Shown piece by piece: positions 38,169-47,360 of a stretch of DNA of 64,000 nt. The notes beneath the pieces were generated by a model, which searched no databases, was not told where the DNA came from, and saw only the letters and a list, made by a program, of their open reading frames with translations. The number at the start of each line of letters is the position of its first letter. Within the stretch, counting starts at the first letter, position 1. The translations under genes and the position numbers were made by a program. This stretch comes from Aminobacter aminovorans (lineage in GTDB: Bacteria > Pseudomonadota > Alphaproteobacteria > Rhizobiales > Rhizobiaceae). The stretch is from positions 1,482,501 through 1,546,500 of the forward strand of contig NZ_UFSM01000001.1 of assembly GCF_900445235.1 (NCBI RefSeq), in the 5' to 3' direction.

Positions 38169-38972
38169 ATGCTGGGCGTGCTGGCCATCATTTCATGTCT
38201 GGGCTGCGAATTGCCCAAGCCGGTCGCCATGCCGGTGGCGGGTGTTGCGGTCGACGTCGAACTGGTGCTGGCGGTCGACGTGTCTAGGTCGATGGACCTG
38301 GAAGAATTCACCCTTCAGCGCGCCGGTTATGTCGCAGCATTGCGCCACTCCGATTTCGTCGAAGCTGTGCTTTCCGGCCTACATGGCCGCGTCGCCATCA
38401 CCTATTTCGAATGGGCCGGCACGGTGCGCGCGGAATCGGTGGTGCCGTGGCAGATCATCGACGGGCCGCAAAGTGCCGCAGCCTTCGCCGCCCGGCTCGA
38501 GGCGCGGCCGTTCAGCGGCTTTCGCGGAACCTCGATCTCCGGCGCGGTCACTTATGGCGCCAGCCTGTTCGACCGCAATGACGCCGATGGTTTTCGCCGC
38601 GTCATCGATATTTCGGGAGACGGGCCGAACAATTTCGGCAAGCCGGTGATACCCGCGCGTGATGCCGCCTTGGCCCAGGGCATCGTCATCAACGGCCTGC
38701 CGATCCTGATCCGGCCGTCGCGAACGGCATCCCGGCTCGACCGCTACTATGCCGAATGCGTCACCGGTGGCCCCGGCTCGTTTGTCCTGCCGATCAAGGC
38801 GGCGTCGGAGTTCGCCACCGCGATCCGCCGCAAGCTGGTGCTTGAAGTCAGCGGCGATACCGATGCCTTGCCTGTCATAAGGATCGACACCGAGCCCCGG
38901 GTCGACTGCATGGCCGGCGAACGCGACAGGCGGATCTACTCCGACCCCTATTTCCCGGAGCTAGATCGTTAG
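38169..38972 (+). CDS. DUF1194 (von Willebrand A-like) protein
   Basis: A 267-aa protein with the DUF1194 pattern: a hydrophobic N-terminus with a possible lipobox (IISC), VELVLAVDVSRSMDLEEF as a metal-dependent adhesion-like site (DxSxS), GRVAITYFEWAGTV, RVIDISGDGPNNFG and GGPGSFVLPI. DUF1194 members are periplasmic or surface VWA-like proteins of unknown function, frequent in Rhizobiales. ATG 38169 is chosen for the GGAGAG 8 nt before it; an earlier ATG at 38130 would add 13 residues. It is a single gene after the methyltransferase. Confidence 0.83.
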   Translation: MLGVLAIISCLGCELPKPVAMPVAGVAVDVELVLAVDVSRSMDLEEFTLQRAGYVAALRHSDFVEAVLSGLHGRVAITYFEWAGTVRAESVVPWQIIDGPQSAAAFAARLEARPFSGFRGTSISGAVTYGASLFDRNDADGFRRVIDISGDGPNNFGKPVIPARDAALAQGIVINGLPILIRPSRTASRLDRYYAECVTGGPGSFVLPIKAASEFATAIRRKLVLEVSGDTDALPVIRIDTEPRVDCMAGERDRRIYSDPYFPELDR

Positions 38973-39064
38973 GATTTTTGCCGGTCCGTTGTAGGAGGCT
39001 CATGCGGAGAATATGCTGAATCACTAATATTTCTGCGAATTAGGCAACTCTTGTGCCTGGGAGC

Positions 39065-40492
39065 ATGGCCATGGAGGGGGAAAACATCGGGCGCGTGCTG
39101 CGCCAGGCTGCGGAACATGCCATCCGCTACAGGTCGGAACTGCCATCCAGGCCTCAGCGTCCGCTGCATGGCTACATCGACGCCTTGGCTGCCTTTGACA
39201 GCCCCTTGCCTGAGGCCGGAGAGGCTTCCAATGTCGTGATCGACGAACTGGCGGCCCGGGCCGAACCGGGCCTCAACGTCACCACCGGTGCGCGCTTCTT
39301 CGGCTGGGTCATTGGCGGTTCTCACCCGGTCGGCGTTGCCGCGGACTGGATGACCAGCGCCTGGGGCCAGAACGCCGGCAACCACCACGCCATGCCTTCG
39401 GCCGCGGCGGCCGAAACGGTTGCCGCGCGCTGGCTGCTGGAGTTACTCGACCTGCCACGCGAAAGCTCGGTTGGCTTCGTGACCGGTGCCACGGTAGCAA
39501 ATTTCGTCTGCCTTGCCGCTGCGCGCGGCGCGGTGCTGCGCCGCGTCGACTGGGATGTCGAAGCCAACGGCCTGTTCGGCGCGCCGCCGATTTCCGTGCT
39601 GATCGGAGACGACGCCCACACTACGGTGTTTTCGGCGCTGCAATTCCTTGGACTTGGCCACGACCGGCTGATCCGGGTCGCCACTGACAGCCAGGGCCAG
39701 ATGCTCTCAGACGACTTCGCTCGCCGAGCTGCTGAAGTGCGTGGGCCTGCAATCGTCATCCTGCAGGCCGGCCAGATCAATACAGGCGGCTTCGACAGGT
39801 TCGCCGAGCTGGCGCCGATCGCCCACGGGGTCGGTGCCTGGGTCCATGTCGACGGCGCATTCGGTGCCTGGGCGCGTGCCTGCCCGACGTTCAGGCATTT
39901 CACCGAAGGGCTCGACGCTTGCGATTCCTGGGCAACTGATGGCCACAAATGGCTGCAGACGCCCTATGACTGTGGCTATGCCATCGTGCGCGACAGCGAG
40001 GCGCATTGCCGGGCCATGACCATTGCTGCGAGCTATCTGCCGCCGGCAATGGAGGGTGAGCGCGACCCCAGCCATTTTGTCCCCGAACTGTCGCGGCGGG
40101 CGCGTGGTTTCGCCACCTGGGCGATCATTCGCCATCTCGGTCGCGAGGGCATCGCCACGATGGTCGAGCGGCACTGTCGTGTTGCCCGGCTGGTCGCCGA
40201 GCAGTTGCGCGGTGAAAACGCCATCGCCGTCCTGAACGATGTCGTGCTCAACCAGGTGCTGGTGCGGTTCGGCGCGGACGAGCCTGCGGAGCGCGGCGAC
40301 GAACTGACCCGGGCAACGATAGCCCGGCTGCAGCGAGACGGCGTTGCTTTCGCCGGCGGCGCCAAATGGCGCGGACGCGAGGTGATGCGCATTTCGGTGA
40401 TTTCCTGGCTTGTCGATGATGCGGCCGGCAAGGTCGCTGCCGAAGCCATCATTGCAGCCTGGCGCGGTGTGCGTGAAACGTCCCAGGTCTGA
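39065..40492 (+). CDS. Pyridoxal phosphate-dependent group II decarboxylase
   Basis: About 475 aa of fold-type I PLP enzyme related to glutamate/aromatic amino acid decarboxylases. The signature region includes HVDGAFGAWARACPTF (aspartate contacting the PLP ring) and ATDGHKWLQTPYDCGYA with the Schiff-base lysine. N-terminal NVTTGARFFGWVIGGSHPVG and SAWGQNAGNHHAMPSAAAAE are family-typical. Start is ambiguous: ATG 39065, GTG 39053 or ATG 39071. The substrate is not readable; aspartate, aromatic amino acid or diaminobutyrate decarboxylation are all possible. It stands alone, with about 90 bp upstream that contains only the promoter. Confidence 0.87.
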   Translation: MAMEGENIGRVLRQAAEHAIRYRSELPSRPQRPLHGYIDALAAFDSPLPEAGEASNVVIDELAARAEPGLNVTTGARFFGWVIGGSHPVGVAADWMTSAWGQNAGNHHAMPSAAAAETVAARWLLELLDLPRESSVGFVTGATVANFVCLAAARGAVLRRVDWDVEANGLFGAPPISVLIGDDAHTTVFSALQFLGLGHDRLIRVATDSQGQMLSDDFARRAAEVRGPAIVILQAGQINTGGFDRFAELAPIAHGVGAWVHVDGAFGAWARACPTFRHFTEGLDACDSWATDGHKWLQTPYDCGYAIVRDSEAHCRAMTIAASYLPPAMEGERDPSHFVPELSRRARGFATWAIIRHLGREGIATMVERHCRVARLVAEQLRGENAIAVLNDVVLNQVLVRFGADEPAERGDELTRATIARLQRDGVAFAGGAKWRGREVMRISVISWLVDDAAGKVAAEAIIAAWRGVRETSQV

Positions 40493-40645
40493 CGTCGATA
40501 TTGCCGGTTGCCTGGCTCCGCCGGTGGCATATTCATCTGCCCGCCTTCAAATTTGCCAGATCGATCCCTAGATGACAGCGGGCCTGGCCCACTTCGAAGA
40601 ATAGGGATTTTCCTCCTGACCGACCTTATCCGCCAAAAGCGCGCC

Positions 40646-41533
40646 GTGCAGCAGTCCAAGGGCAAGCGCGCGATGCTGATCGTCAATCCGCGCGCCCGCC
40701 GTGGCGGCGGGTCGATCGATGCCGCCCGCCAGGTGCTGATCGATGCCGGCCTCGAAATCGAGGAAATGGCGACCAGCAAGGACGAGAACGCCTCGGAGCT
40801 GATTTCGCGCCACGCCGATCATTTCGACATCGCCATCGTCGGTGGTGGCGACGGCACCCTCAACAATGCGGCTGCCGGCCTTACCCATTCCGGCCTGACA
40901 CTGGGCGTGCTGCCGCTCGGCACCGCCAATGATTTCGCCCGCACGATGGGCATTGCGCCGGACCCGGTGAAGGCGGCGGAGGTCATTGCCGCCGGCCACC
41001 AGACGACTGTCGATCTCGGCGAGGTCAACGGCCATCTGTTCTTCAATGTCGCCAGCATCGGCTTCAGCGCCGAACTGGCGGGCGAGCTCACCGAGCACGC
41101 CAAGAAGCGGTGGGGCACGCTCGGCTACGGCATCGTCGCGGCCAGGCTGTTGATGCGCTCGCGCCTGTTCACCTGTTATGTCGATCATGACGACACCACC
41201 GAAAAGATCCGCACCATGCAGGTCTCGGTCGGCAACGGTCGCCATTATGGCGGCGGCATGACCGTCGAGGAGACCGCGACCGCCGACGACGGCTGGCTCG
41301 ATCTCTACAGCCTCGAGGTCGACCACTGGTGGCGGCTGCTCAGGCTTTTGCCCAGCCTGCGCAAGGGCACGCAAGGCCAATGGGACGACGTCCGCGCCTT
41401 CAAGACGACCGAAGTGACGATCCGCACCAAGCAGCCGCGTCCGGTCAATACCGACGGCGAGCTGGTGACCTGGACGCCGGCACATTTCCGCATCCGACCC
41501 AAATCGGTGAACGTGTTCGTGCCCAAGGACTGA
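40646..41533 (+). CDS. YegS/diacylglycerol kinase-type lipid kinase
   Basis: About 295 aa of the diacylglycerol/sphingosine kinase catalytic family. The nucleotide-binding loop is IVGGGDGTLNNAAAGL, preceded by MLIVNPRARRGGG; later LGTANDFARTMGI (a substrate-adenine contact) and VSVGNGRHYGGGMTVEETATADDGWLDLY. Such kinases phosphorylate lipids, often phosphatidylglycerol or ceramide in proteobacteria. The start is uncertain: the open frame begins at 40508, a GTG at 40646 or ATG 40673 give a normal N-terminus, and none has a strong ribosome site. GTG 40646 is given as the middle choice. Confidence 0.8.
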   Translation: MQQSKGKRAMLIVNPRARRGGGSIDAARQVLIDAGLEIEEMATSKDENASELISRHADHFDIAIVGGGDGTLNNAAAGLTHSGLTLGVLPLGTANDFARTMGIAPDPVKAAEVIAAGHQTTVDLGEVNGHLFFNVASIGFSAELAGELTEHAKKRWGTLGYGIVAARLLMRSRLFTCYVDHDDTTEKIRTMQVSVGNGRHYGGGMTVEETATADDGWLDLYSLEVDHWWRLLRLLPSLRKGTQGQWDDVRAFKTTEVTIRTKQPRPVNTDGELVTWTPAHFRIRPKSVNVFVPKD

Positions 41534-41663
41534 CGCCGCCACGACGGTTTCCGACCGCGTATTCGGTCACGGACCGTTCAGCCAAAGCGGGGATACGCAG
41601 CTTCAGTTGAATGGCAAACTCTGCGGCGCCGATTCGCACGAAGCGGCCAGCCGGAGGATGCGC

Positions 41664-43469
41664 ATGCCAGGCCAATCGTTCATCCAGACCAATCGCGAGC
41701 CTCTGGCAGCAGATGTCGACGGCGGGTTTTTCGACCATCTCAGAATGGCGCGGCAGGCGCTTGCCGGCTCTCCGGTGCGCCGAACACTCGTCTGGCCCGG
41801 CCTGTCGATCCTTGCCGTCATCCTGGCGACATCGGCCGGGCAGATCGTGCTCAACCGCTGGAACAAGCCGTTCTACGACGCGCTCGAAAACCGCGACCTC
41901 GACGCCTTTCTGCACCAGCTGACGATCTTCGCGGCGATCGCCGGCTGCCTCCTGGTGCTTAATGTCGGCCAGCAATGGCTGAACCAGATGATCCGGCTCA
42001 AGCTGCGCGAGGGGCTGACGCTCGACCTCATCACCGAATGGCTGCGCCCTGGCCGTGCCTTCCGCCTCGCCAATGCCGGGGCCGTCGGCGTCAATCCCGA
42101 CCAGCGCATGCAGCAGGATGCCGGCCACCTCGCTGACCTGACCACCGACCTTGCCATCGGCCTGCTGCAGGCCTCGATCCTGCTGGTGTCCTTCGTCGGC
42201 GTGCTGTGGAGCCTGTCGTCCGGCTTCGTCTTCCATATCAGTGAGCGCTCGTTCAGTATCCCTGGCTATATGGTCTGGGCGGCGATCGTCTATGCCGGGT
42301 CGGCCTCGTTGCTGAGCTGGCTCGTCGGCCGGCCGCTGATTTCTCAGAACGCCGAGCGTTATTCGCGCGAGGCCGAACTGCGCTTTTCGATGGTCCGCAT
42401 CAACCAGAACATCGACGCCATATCATTGGCGCGCGGTGAGGCTGACGAAAAGCGCCGGTTGGAGTTGGACCTCGCCGGTGTGCTGACTGCGCTGCGCCGC
42501 ATCTTTACCACCCAGATCAATCTTGGCTGGGTCACCGACGGCTATGGCTGGTTCACCGTGGTCGCGCCGATCCTTGTCGCGGCACCGGTTTATTTCGCCG
42601 GTGATATCAGCTTCGGCGGGCTGATGATGGCGGTCAGCGCCTTCAACCAGGTCCACGCTTCGCTGCGCTGGTTCATCAACAATGTCGGCGCCATCGCCGA
42701 CTGGCGCGCCACGCTCATGCGCGTCGGCGTGATCCGCCAGGTGCTGGTGGCGACCGATACGCTGCATGACGAGCAACAGCGCATTGACATCGGCGAAAGC
42801 AGCGACGGCTCGCTGGCGTTCGAAGATGTCGAGCTGGTCTCGCCGAGCGGCTGCATCAGGCTGTCAGAGCCGCATGTCAGGGTCGGGCCGGGCGAACGCC
42901 TGCAGGTCACCGGCGAGGCCGGTGCCGGCAAGACGCTGCTGTTTCGGGCGCTGGCCGGACTGTGGCCGTGGGGCAAGGGCCGTATCGAACTGCCTGCCGG
43001 CAAGCAGATCGCCTTCCTGCCGCGCATCTCCTACCTGCCGCCGGGCACGTTGCGCGAGGTGCTGGCCTATCCCGCCAGCGGGGCCGTGCTCAAGGACAAG
43101 GATTTTGCCGAAGCGCTCGCTGCCGTTGGACTTGAACGGCTGGCAACTTCGCTCGACCGTGTCGCGCCGTGGAACGAGGAACTGACAAGCGACGAGCTCA
43201 GGTTGGTTGCCTTCGCCCGGCTCCGCTTGCGCAAGCCCGACTGGGTGATTGTCGACGAGGCCTTCGAGACGCTCGACGCTGCCGCGCACAGCCGCGTCAA
43301 GGACATGTTCGAGGGCGAGCTTGCCGATACAGGCGTCGTCTATTTCGGCCCGCATCGTCACAATGGCGGCCTGTTCGGCCGGACCGTCCACCTCGCCAAG
43401 GACAAGCGCGGACCGGTGCTCAAGCCGGTCCGCATCAAGGATGTGGCCAAGGCTGCTGCCCCGGCCTGA
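41664..43469 (+). CDS. ABC transporter, fused permease and ATPase (YddA/SbmA-type)
   Basis: A 601-aa half-transporter. The N-terminal membrane part (about 1-330) is the ABC_membrane_2 (SbmA/BacA-like) type with QIVLNRWNKPFYDALENRDL and RPLISQNAERYSREAELRFSM. The ATPase has Walker A GEAGAGKT, Walker B in RKPDWVIVDEAFETLD, but its signature, usually LSxGQ/E, is SDELRLVAFARL, clearly degenerate. Homologues export or import peptides, vitamin B12 or long-chain fatty compounds. ATG 41664 has GGAGG 7 nt upstream (41652-41656). It is a single gene, with a convergent MFS gene after it. Confidence 0.86.
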   Translation: MPGQSFIQTNREPLAADVDGGFFDHLRMARQALAGSPVRRTLVWPGLSILAVILATSAGQIVLNRWNKPFYDALENRDLDAFLHQLTIFAAIAGCLLVLNVGQQWLNQMIRLKLREGLTLDLITEWLRPGRAFRLANAGAVGVNPDQRMQQDAGHLADLTTDLAIGLLQASILLVSFVGVLWSLSSGFVFHISERSFSIPGYMVWAAIVYAGSASLLSWLVGRPLISQNAERYSREAELRFSMVRINQNIDAISLARGEADEKRRLELDLAGVLTALRRIFTTQINLGWVTDGYGWFTVVAPILVAAPVYFAGDISFGGLMMAVSAFNQVHASLRWFINNVGAIADWRATLMRVGVIRQVLVATDTLHDEQQRIDIGESSDGSLAFEDVELVSPSGCIRLSEPHVRVGPGERLQVTGEAGAGKTLLFRALAGLWPWGKGRIELPAGKQIAFLPRISYLPPGTLREVLAYPASGAVLKDKDFAEALAAVGLERLATSLDRVAPWNEELTSDELRLVAFARLRLRKPDWVIVDEAFETLDAAAHSRVKDMFEGELADTGVVYFGPHRHNGGLFGRTVHLAKDKRGPVLKPVRIKDVAKAAAPA

Positions 43470-43513
43470 GCCGGCAGCGGGTCTCAAGCGATGCGGCGCC
43501 GTGGCCAGACCGG

Positions 43514-45067
43514 TCAGATGACCTGCGACTGGGCCTTCGGGCGCGTCGCGTCGCTGACCGCCTTGCCTGGCCCGAAGACAATGAAGCTGAGGACGGCCAG
43601 GATCCAGACGCCGATGCCGCCATAAAGCAGCGTCCAGCCAAAACCGTCGACGAGTGCGGCATGCGCCAATGCTGCCGGCACCTCCAGCGTCGATGGGCCG
43701 GCCAGTGGCTGCGGCGTAGCAGCGCCACCGGCGGCGATGCGCTCGGCCAGGGCCCGCAACTGGGCCGTATCCGGGGCCTGCGGCAGTGCGTTTCGCAGCG
43801 TGTGGAGAATGCCTTCGACAAGCACCAGGCCCATCACCGCGATGTTGACGGCCAGTGCGATCAGCCTGGCGCTGGCGTCGATGCCCGAGGCCATGCCGGC
43901 ACGGCTGGCTGGCACCGAGCCTGTGGTCATATTGGTGGCTGGCGTCGTCGTCAGGCCAAGGCCGATGCCCGAAATCAGGGCGCCAGCCAGCACAGTGGCT
44001 CCAGCGGCCTGCTCGAGGCCGCTGCCGAACCACATCACCATGAAGCCAAGGCCGATGGTGAACAGGCCAAGCGGGATGATGGTTCGGGCGCTGGTGCGCA
44101 GCAAAAGGAACTGCGCGACAGGCGACATCACCAGGAAGGGCACGGTGTAGGCGAGCAGTGCCAGCCCGGTCGTTGCGCTGTCATAACCGAGGCCAATGGT
44201 GAAATAGATCGGCAGGTAGATCATCAGCGGCCAGTAGCTGAAATTCATGCCGACGCAGCCGATGATGGCGCCGGAGAAGTCGCGGATCCTGAATACCGAG
44301 AAGTCGAACATCGGATGCGGGTGCAGGCGCTCAACAGCGATGAAGGCGATCAGGCCGGCGATGGTTGCCGCTGCGATGGCAAGTGCGGTCGGGCTAAGCA
44401 GACCGAGATCGTTGCCTCCTGTGATGTAGTAGGTCAGGCCGAAGACCGATGCACTCAGGACGACGATGCCGGCGACGTCCAGCTTCCTGGCCTGCGGATC
44501 GCGCGATTCGGTGACGCTGGCATAGGCCATAACAAGGCACAGCACGGCCAGCGGTGCATGGACCAGGAACACCCATTGCCACGTAGTCAGGGCGACGATC
44601 AGGCCGCCGATGAGCGGCCCGAAGCCCAGACCGATGCCCGATATGACGCCCCAGATGGCGAAGGCGCTGCTGCGTGCCCTGGCGTCCTGGAACTGGTGCG
44701 AGAGAATGGCGATCGAGCAGATGAACATGGCGCCGCCGGCCATGCCTTGCAGGAACCGGCTGATGATCAGCACGGTGGTGTTGGGGGCGAGGCCACACAT
44801 CAGCGATGTCAGGCCAAAGGCTGCAACGGTGATGGCGAAGACCAGCTTGCGGCCATAGCGGTCGGCCAGCGTCCCCGTAGCCATCAGCACCGTCGTGCAG
44901 GCAATGGTGTAGGCGTTCATGATCCACTGCATGTCCTGGAAGTCGGCCTGCAGCACATGTTCGAGCGTCGGCAGGATCACCGGCACGCTCGAGATCTCGA
45001 GGCCGAACATCAGCGCCGACAGGCAGATCGCCCCCAGCGCCAGATTATCTCTACTGATCAGCTTCAT
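43514..45067 (-). CDS. MFS drug exporter, DHA2 (14-helix) family
   Basis: A 517-aa inner-membrane protein with 14 hydrophobic segments, the EmrB/QacA layout. Motif A is LADRYGRKLVF after helix 2; motif C-like SGIGLGFGPLIGGLI follows in helix 5. Likely an efflux pump for hydrophobic or cationic compounds. ATG 45067 is used since it begins the conserved MKLISRDNLALGAI; the frame extends 45 bp further. It is divergent from a LysR gene 45195 with a 127-bp shared promoter that holds a T-N11-A site, so it is probably under that regulator. A long open frame on the other strand is a shadow. Confidence 0.9.
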   Translation of the reverse strand: MKLISRDNLALGAICLSALMFGLEISSVPVILPTLEHVLQADFQDMQWIMNAYTIACTTVLMATGTLADRYGRKLVFAITVAAFGLTSLMCGLAPNTTVLIISRFLQGMAGGAMFICSIAILSHQFQDARARSSAFAIWGVISGIGLGFGPLIGGLIVALTTWQWVFLVHAPLAVLCLVMAYASVTESRDPQARKLDVAGIVVLSASVFGLTYYITGGNDLGLLSPTALAIAAATIAGLIAFIAVERLHPHPMFDFSVFRIRDFSGAIIGCVGMNFSYWPLMIYLPIYFTIGLGYDSATTGLALLAYTVPFLVMSPVAQFLLLRTSARTIIPLGLFTIGLGFMVMWFGSGLEQAAGATVLAGALISGIGLGLTTTPATNMTTGSVPASRAGMASGIDASARLIALAVNIAVMGLVLVEGILHTLRNALPQAPDTAQLRALAERIAAGGAATPQPLAGPSTLEVPAALAHAALVDGFGWTLLYGGIGVWILAVLSFIVFGPGKAVSDATRPKAQSQVI

Positions 45068-45148
45068 CCCATACCTCTGGCTGACGGCACTGGCTCGGGC
45101 GCCTTGCCGCACTGTTGCTTTGAGTCATCGACATAGGTGAAGCTTGAT

Positions 45149-45165
45149 CATATCGAAATGGTATG
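45149..45165. promoter_or_regulatory. LysR-type binding-site candidate between the MFS and LysR genes
   Basis: CATA (45149-45152) and TATG (45162-45165) are inverted around 9 bp and fit the T-N11-A rule (T51...A63) of LysR boxes. It lies 30 bp upstream of the LysR start and 80 bp upstream of the MFS start, in their common promoter. Binding is inferred. Confidence 0.45.
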
Positions 45166-45194
45166 TATTTCTATTTCAGTGATAACAAAACGGA

Positions 45195-46061
45195 ATGGAC
45201 GCGATGCTGTGGCTTGACCCGGAAGCGGTACGCAACTTCGTCATGGTGGCCGAGCTGCAGAGTTTCACCCGGGCCGCCGACGCGATGGGCTCGACGCAGG
45301 CCGCCGTCTCCGTCAAGCTCAAGCGGCTGGAGGAGCGTGTCGGCCGCAAGCTGATCGAGCGCACGCCGCGGCGCGTACGGCTGTCGGCCGAGGGCGCGCT
45401 GTTCATCGATTCGGCACGGGCTTTTCTGGTTGCGCATGACAATGCGGTCGCCGGCCTGTCCTGCGGCAAGCGCCGCTTTGCGCTCGGCATCGCCGGGCAT
45501 GTCGCCGGTCCAGAGGTGACAACCTTGCTGGCGCGGCTCAACCAGCACGATCCAGCACTGACCATCGAGGTCCAGGTCGACAATTCGAGCAATCTGCTCG
45601 ACGCCTTCGATCGCGGCAAGCTAGATGCGGCGATCGTCAGGCGCGAGGATGATCGCCGTGATGGCGAGGTGCTGGGGCCGGAGCATTTTGGCTGGTTCGC
45701 AACGCCCGACTTCCATCACCGCGAGGGCGAGCCGATACGACTGGCTGCGCTGTCGCGGGCCTGCGGCGTGCGCGATCTCGCCACGCGCACGCTCGACGAT
45801 GCCGGCATCGCCTGGGTCGAGGTGTTCCTCGGCGGCGGCTCGTCGGTGGTGACGGCGGCTGTTTCAGCCGGTCTTGCGACGGCGGTGTTTTCGAGCCGGC
45901 TGGCGCCGCCCGGCACGGTCGAGGTCAGCCGCAAGTTCGGCCTGCCCGAGGTGCCGTCGTCGGAAATCGTGCTGCATTCGACGCTGACCGACCGGCGCTC
46001 GCGCGAAGCGCTGCGCATCCTCGCCTGCGCCTTCCGCGAGCACCGCGCGTCGGGGCAATAG
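45195..46061 (+). CDS. LysR family regulator, divergent to the MFS exporter
   Basis: A 288-aa LysR protein: helix-turn-helix VRNFVMVAELQSFTRAADAMGSTQAAVSVKLKRLEE, then effector domain. The first codons (MDAMLWLDPEAV) carry two possible ATG starts; the first, 45195, is kept. The divergent layout with an exporter is the classic LysR arrangement, so it likely senses a compound expelled by the MFS protein and activates the pump. Effector unknown. Confidence 0.9.
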   Translation: MDAMLWLDPEAVRNFVMVAELQSFTRAADAMGSTQAAVSVKLKRLEERVGRKLIERTPRRVRLSAEGALFIDSARAFLVAHDNAVAGLSCGKRRFALGIAGHVAGPEVTTLLARLNQHDPALTIEVQVDNSSNLLDAFDRGKLDAAIVRREDDRRDGEVLGPEHFGWFATPDFHHREGEPIRLAALSRACGVRDLATRTLDDAGIAWVEVFLGGGSSVVTAAVSAGLATAVFSSRLAPPGTVEVSRKFGLPEVPSSEIVLHSTLTDRRSREALRILACAFREHRASGQ

Positions 46062-46152
46062 CAGTCAAGGTGTTCGCGTATGAAGACGTTCACAGCCACC
46101 GGAATGATGAAGGACCGCGGCCAGGTTCCGGACGCGGCCATGAATTGATCGG

Positions 46153-47076
46153 CTAGCGACCCTTGCCGATTGTTTCCAGATCGTACTCGGTGGTCTGGTA
46201 GACCCGGTTGATCCAGTTGCCGAACAGCAGATGGGCATGCGAGCGCCAGCGGTTCAGCGGCTTACGCTGCGGGTCGTCGTCGGGGTAATATTCATGCGGC
46301 ACGGCAATGGTCACGCCGGCGGCCACGTCGCGGTCATATTCTTCCTTGAGCGAGGTCGAGTCATACTCGATGTGGTTGAACATGTAGAGCCGGTTGCCGG
46401 CTTCTTCGGCCAGCAGGCTCGGGCCGGTTTCTTCCGATTCCATCAGCAGTTCAAGGCCGGAGCCCTCGGGAATGTCTGCGGCGCGGACCTCGGTCCAGCG
46501 CGACACCGGAATGGCGAAATCGTCCGAGAAGCCGGCGAGGTAAGGCGAGGCCGGCGCGTTGTTGTTGTGGCGGTAGACGCCGAACGCCTTTTGTTCCAGC
46601 GTGTGCTTGGGCACGCGGTGGAAATGCCAGGCGGCGGCCATCGCGCCCCAGCAGATGAAGAACGGCGAGTGCACGTTGGTCATCGTCCAGTCCATGATCT
46701 GCTTGAGTTCGTCCCAGTAGGTGACGTCTTCGAAGGGCAGAAGCTCGACCGGCGCGCCGGTGATGATGAAGCCGTCGAACTTGCGGTCCTTCACCTCTTC
46801 CCAGGTCTGGTAGAAGGCGATGAGGTGATCCTCAGACGTATTCTTGGCCTTGTGGGTGCCGATACGCACCAGGGTCAGCTCCACCTGAAGCGGGCTCGCG
46901 CCGATCAGGCGTGCGATCTGGGTTTCCGTCCTGACCTTGTTGGGCATCAGGTTGAGCAGGCCGATCTGCAGCGGACGGATGTCCTGGCGCAAGGCGGTTT
47001 GCTCGTCCATGACGGACACGCCCTCTTTGACCAGCACTTCGCGGGCGGGGAGTTGATCCGGGATCTTGATCGGCAC
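46153..47076 (-). CDS. metA: Homoserine O-acyltransferase MetA (predicted acetyl-CoA specific)
   Basis: A 307-aa enzyme that activates the hydroxyl of homoserine for methionine synthesis. Catalytic Cys142 lies in [11 protein letters not shown], with His/Glu in [10 protein letters not shown]. Residue 111 is Glu ([10 protein letters not shown]); in the family a Glu here goes with acetyl-CoA, Gly with succinyl-CoA, so homoserine O-acetyltransferase is predicted despite the common succinyltransferase label. The start is GTG at 47076, with GGAG 8 nt upstream, just after a terminator. A SAM-II riboswitch precedes, so S-adenosylmethionine should repress it. Confidence 0.93.
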   Translation of the reverse strand: MPIKIPDQLPAREVLVKEGVSVMDEQTALRQDIRPLQIGLLNLMPNKVRTETQIARLIGASPLQVELTLVRIGTHKAKNTSEDHLIAFYQTWEEVKDRKFDGFIITGAPVELLPFEDVTYWDELKQIMDWTMTNVHSPFFICWGAMAAAWHFHRVPKHTLEQKAFGVYRHNNNAPASPYLAGFSDDFAIPVSRWTEVRAADIPEGSGLELLMESEETGPSLLAEEAGNRLYMFNHIEYDSTSLKEEYDRDVAAGVTIAVPHEYYPDDDPQRKPLNRWRSHAHLLFGNWINRVYQTTEYDLETIGKGR

Positions 47077-47091
47077 TGTGCGAACTCCAAA

Positions 47092-47130
47092 AAAACAAAA
47101 AAACCGGCATTGCTGTCGCAAAGCCGGTTT
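47092..47130 (-). terminator. Attenuator hairpin between the SAM-II riboswitch and metA
   Basis: On the minus strand AAACCGGC (47130-47123) pairs with GCCGGTTT (47108-47101) over a 14-nt loop, and then TTTTGTTTTTTT leads into the metA ribosome site. A terminator this close to the start suggests control by premature termination. Confidence 0.9.
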
Positions 47131-47148
47131 ACGGATCGCAAACGGCCC

Positions 47149-47198
47149 TTTAGCGACTTGTTTAACGTGGCTGCAAGCCGACCGGCCAAATCACCACG
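47149..47198 (-). ncRNA. SAM-II riboswitch (metA motif)
   Basis: The minus strand has CGTGGTGATTTGGCCGGTCGG and then CTTGCAGCCACG, whose CGTGG/CCACG pair forms P1, followed by TTAAACAAGTCGCTAAAG that forms the pseudoknot. This matches the alphaproteobacterial SAM-II consensus. It senses S-adenosylmethionine and should switch off metA, 73 nt downstream, through the terminator at 47092-47130. Divergent hisC begins 160 bp away; its promoter shares the interval. Confidence 0.96.
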
Positions 47199-47360
47199 GG
47201 TCTATGCCCTGCTATTACGCCCGGGCGCCGATTGCGTCAACCGCGACCCATTCGTCCGGCCAGACCGCCCGGTTCCGCCGGTTTTCCTCGACATTGCGTG
47301 CACCGGGCGGTATTTCCGCTGCGGCCTCCGGCCGGAGGCGCCAATCCAGGATATTTCGAA

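Noticed and set aside
43169..45136. A 655-codon open frame on the plus strand opposite the MFS gene
   Set aside because: The protein is low-complexity (Gln/Asp/Gly/Arg-rich) and lies antisense to a clear 14-helix transporter; GC-rich codons leave few stops in the other strand.
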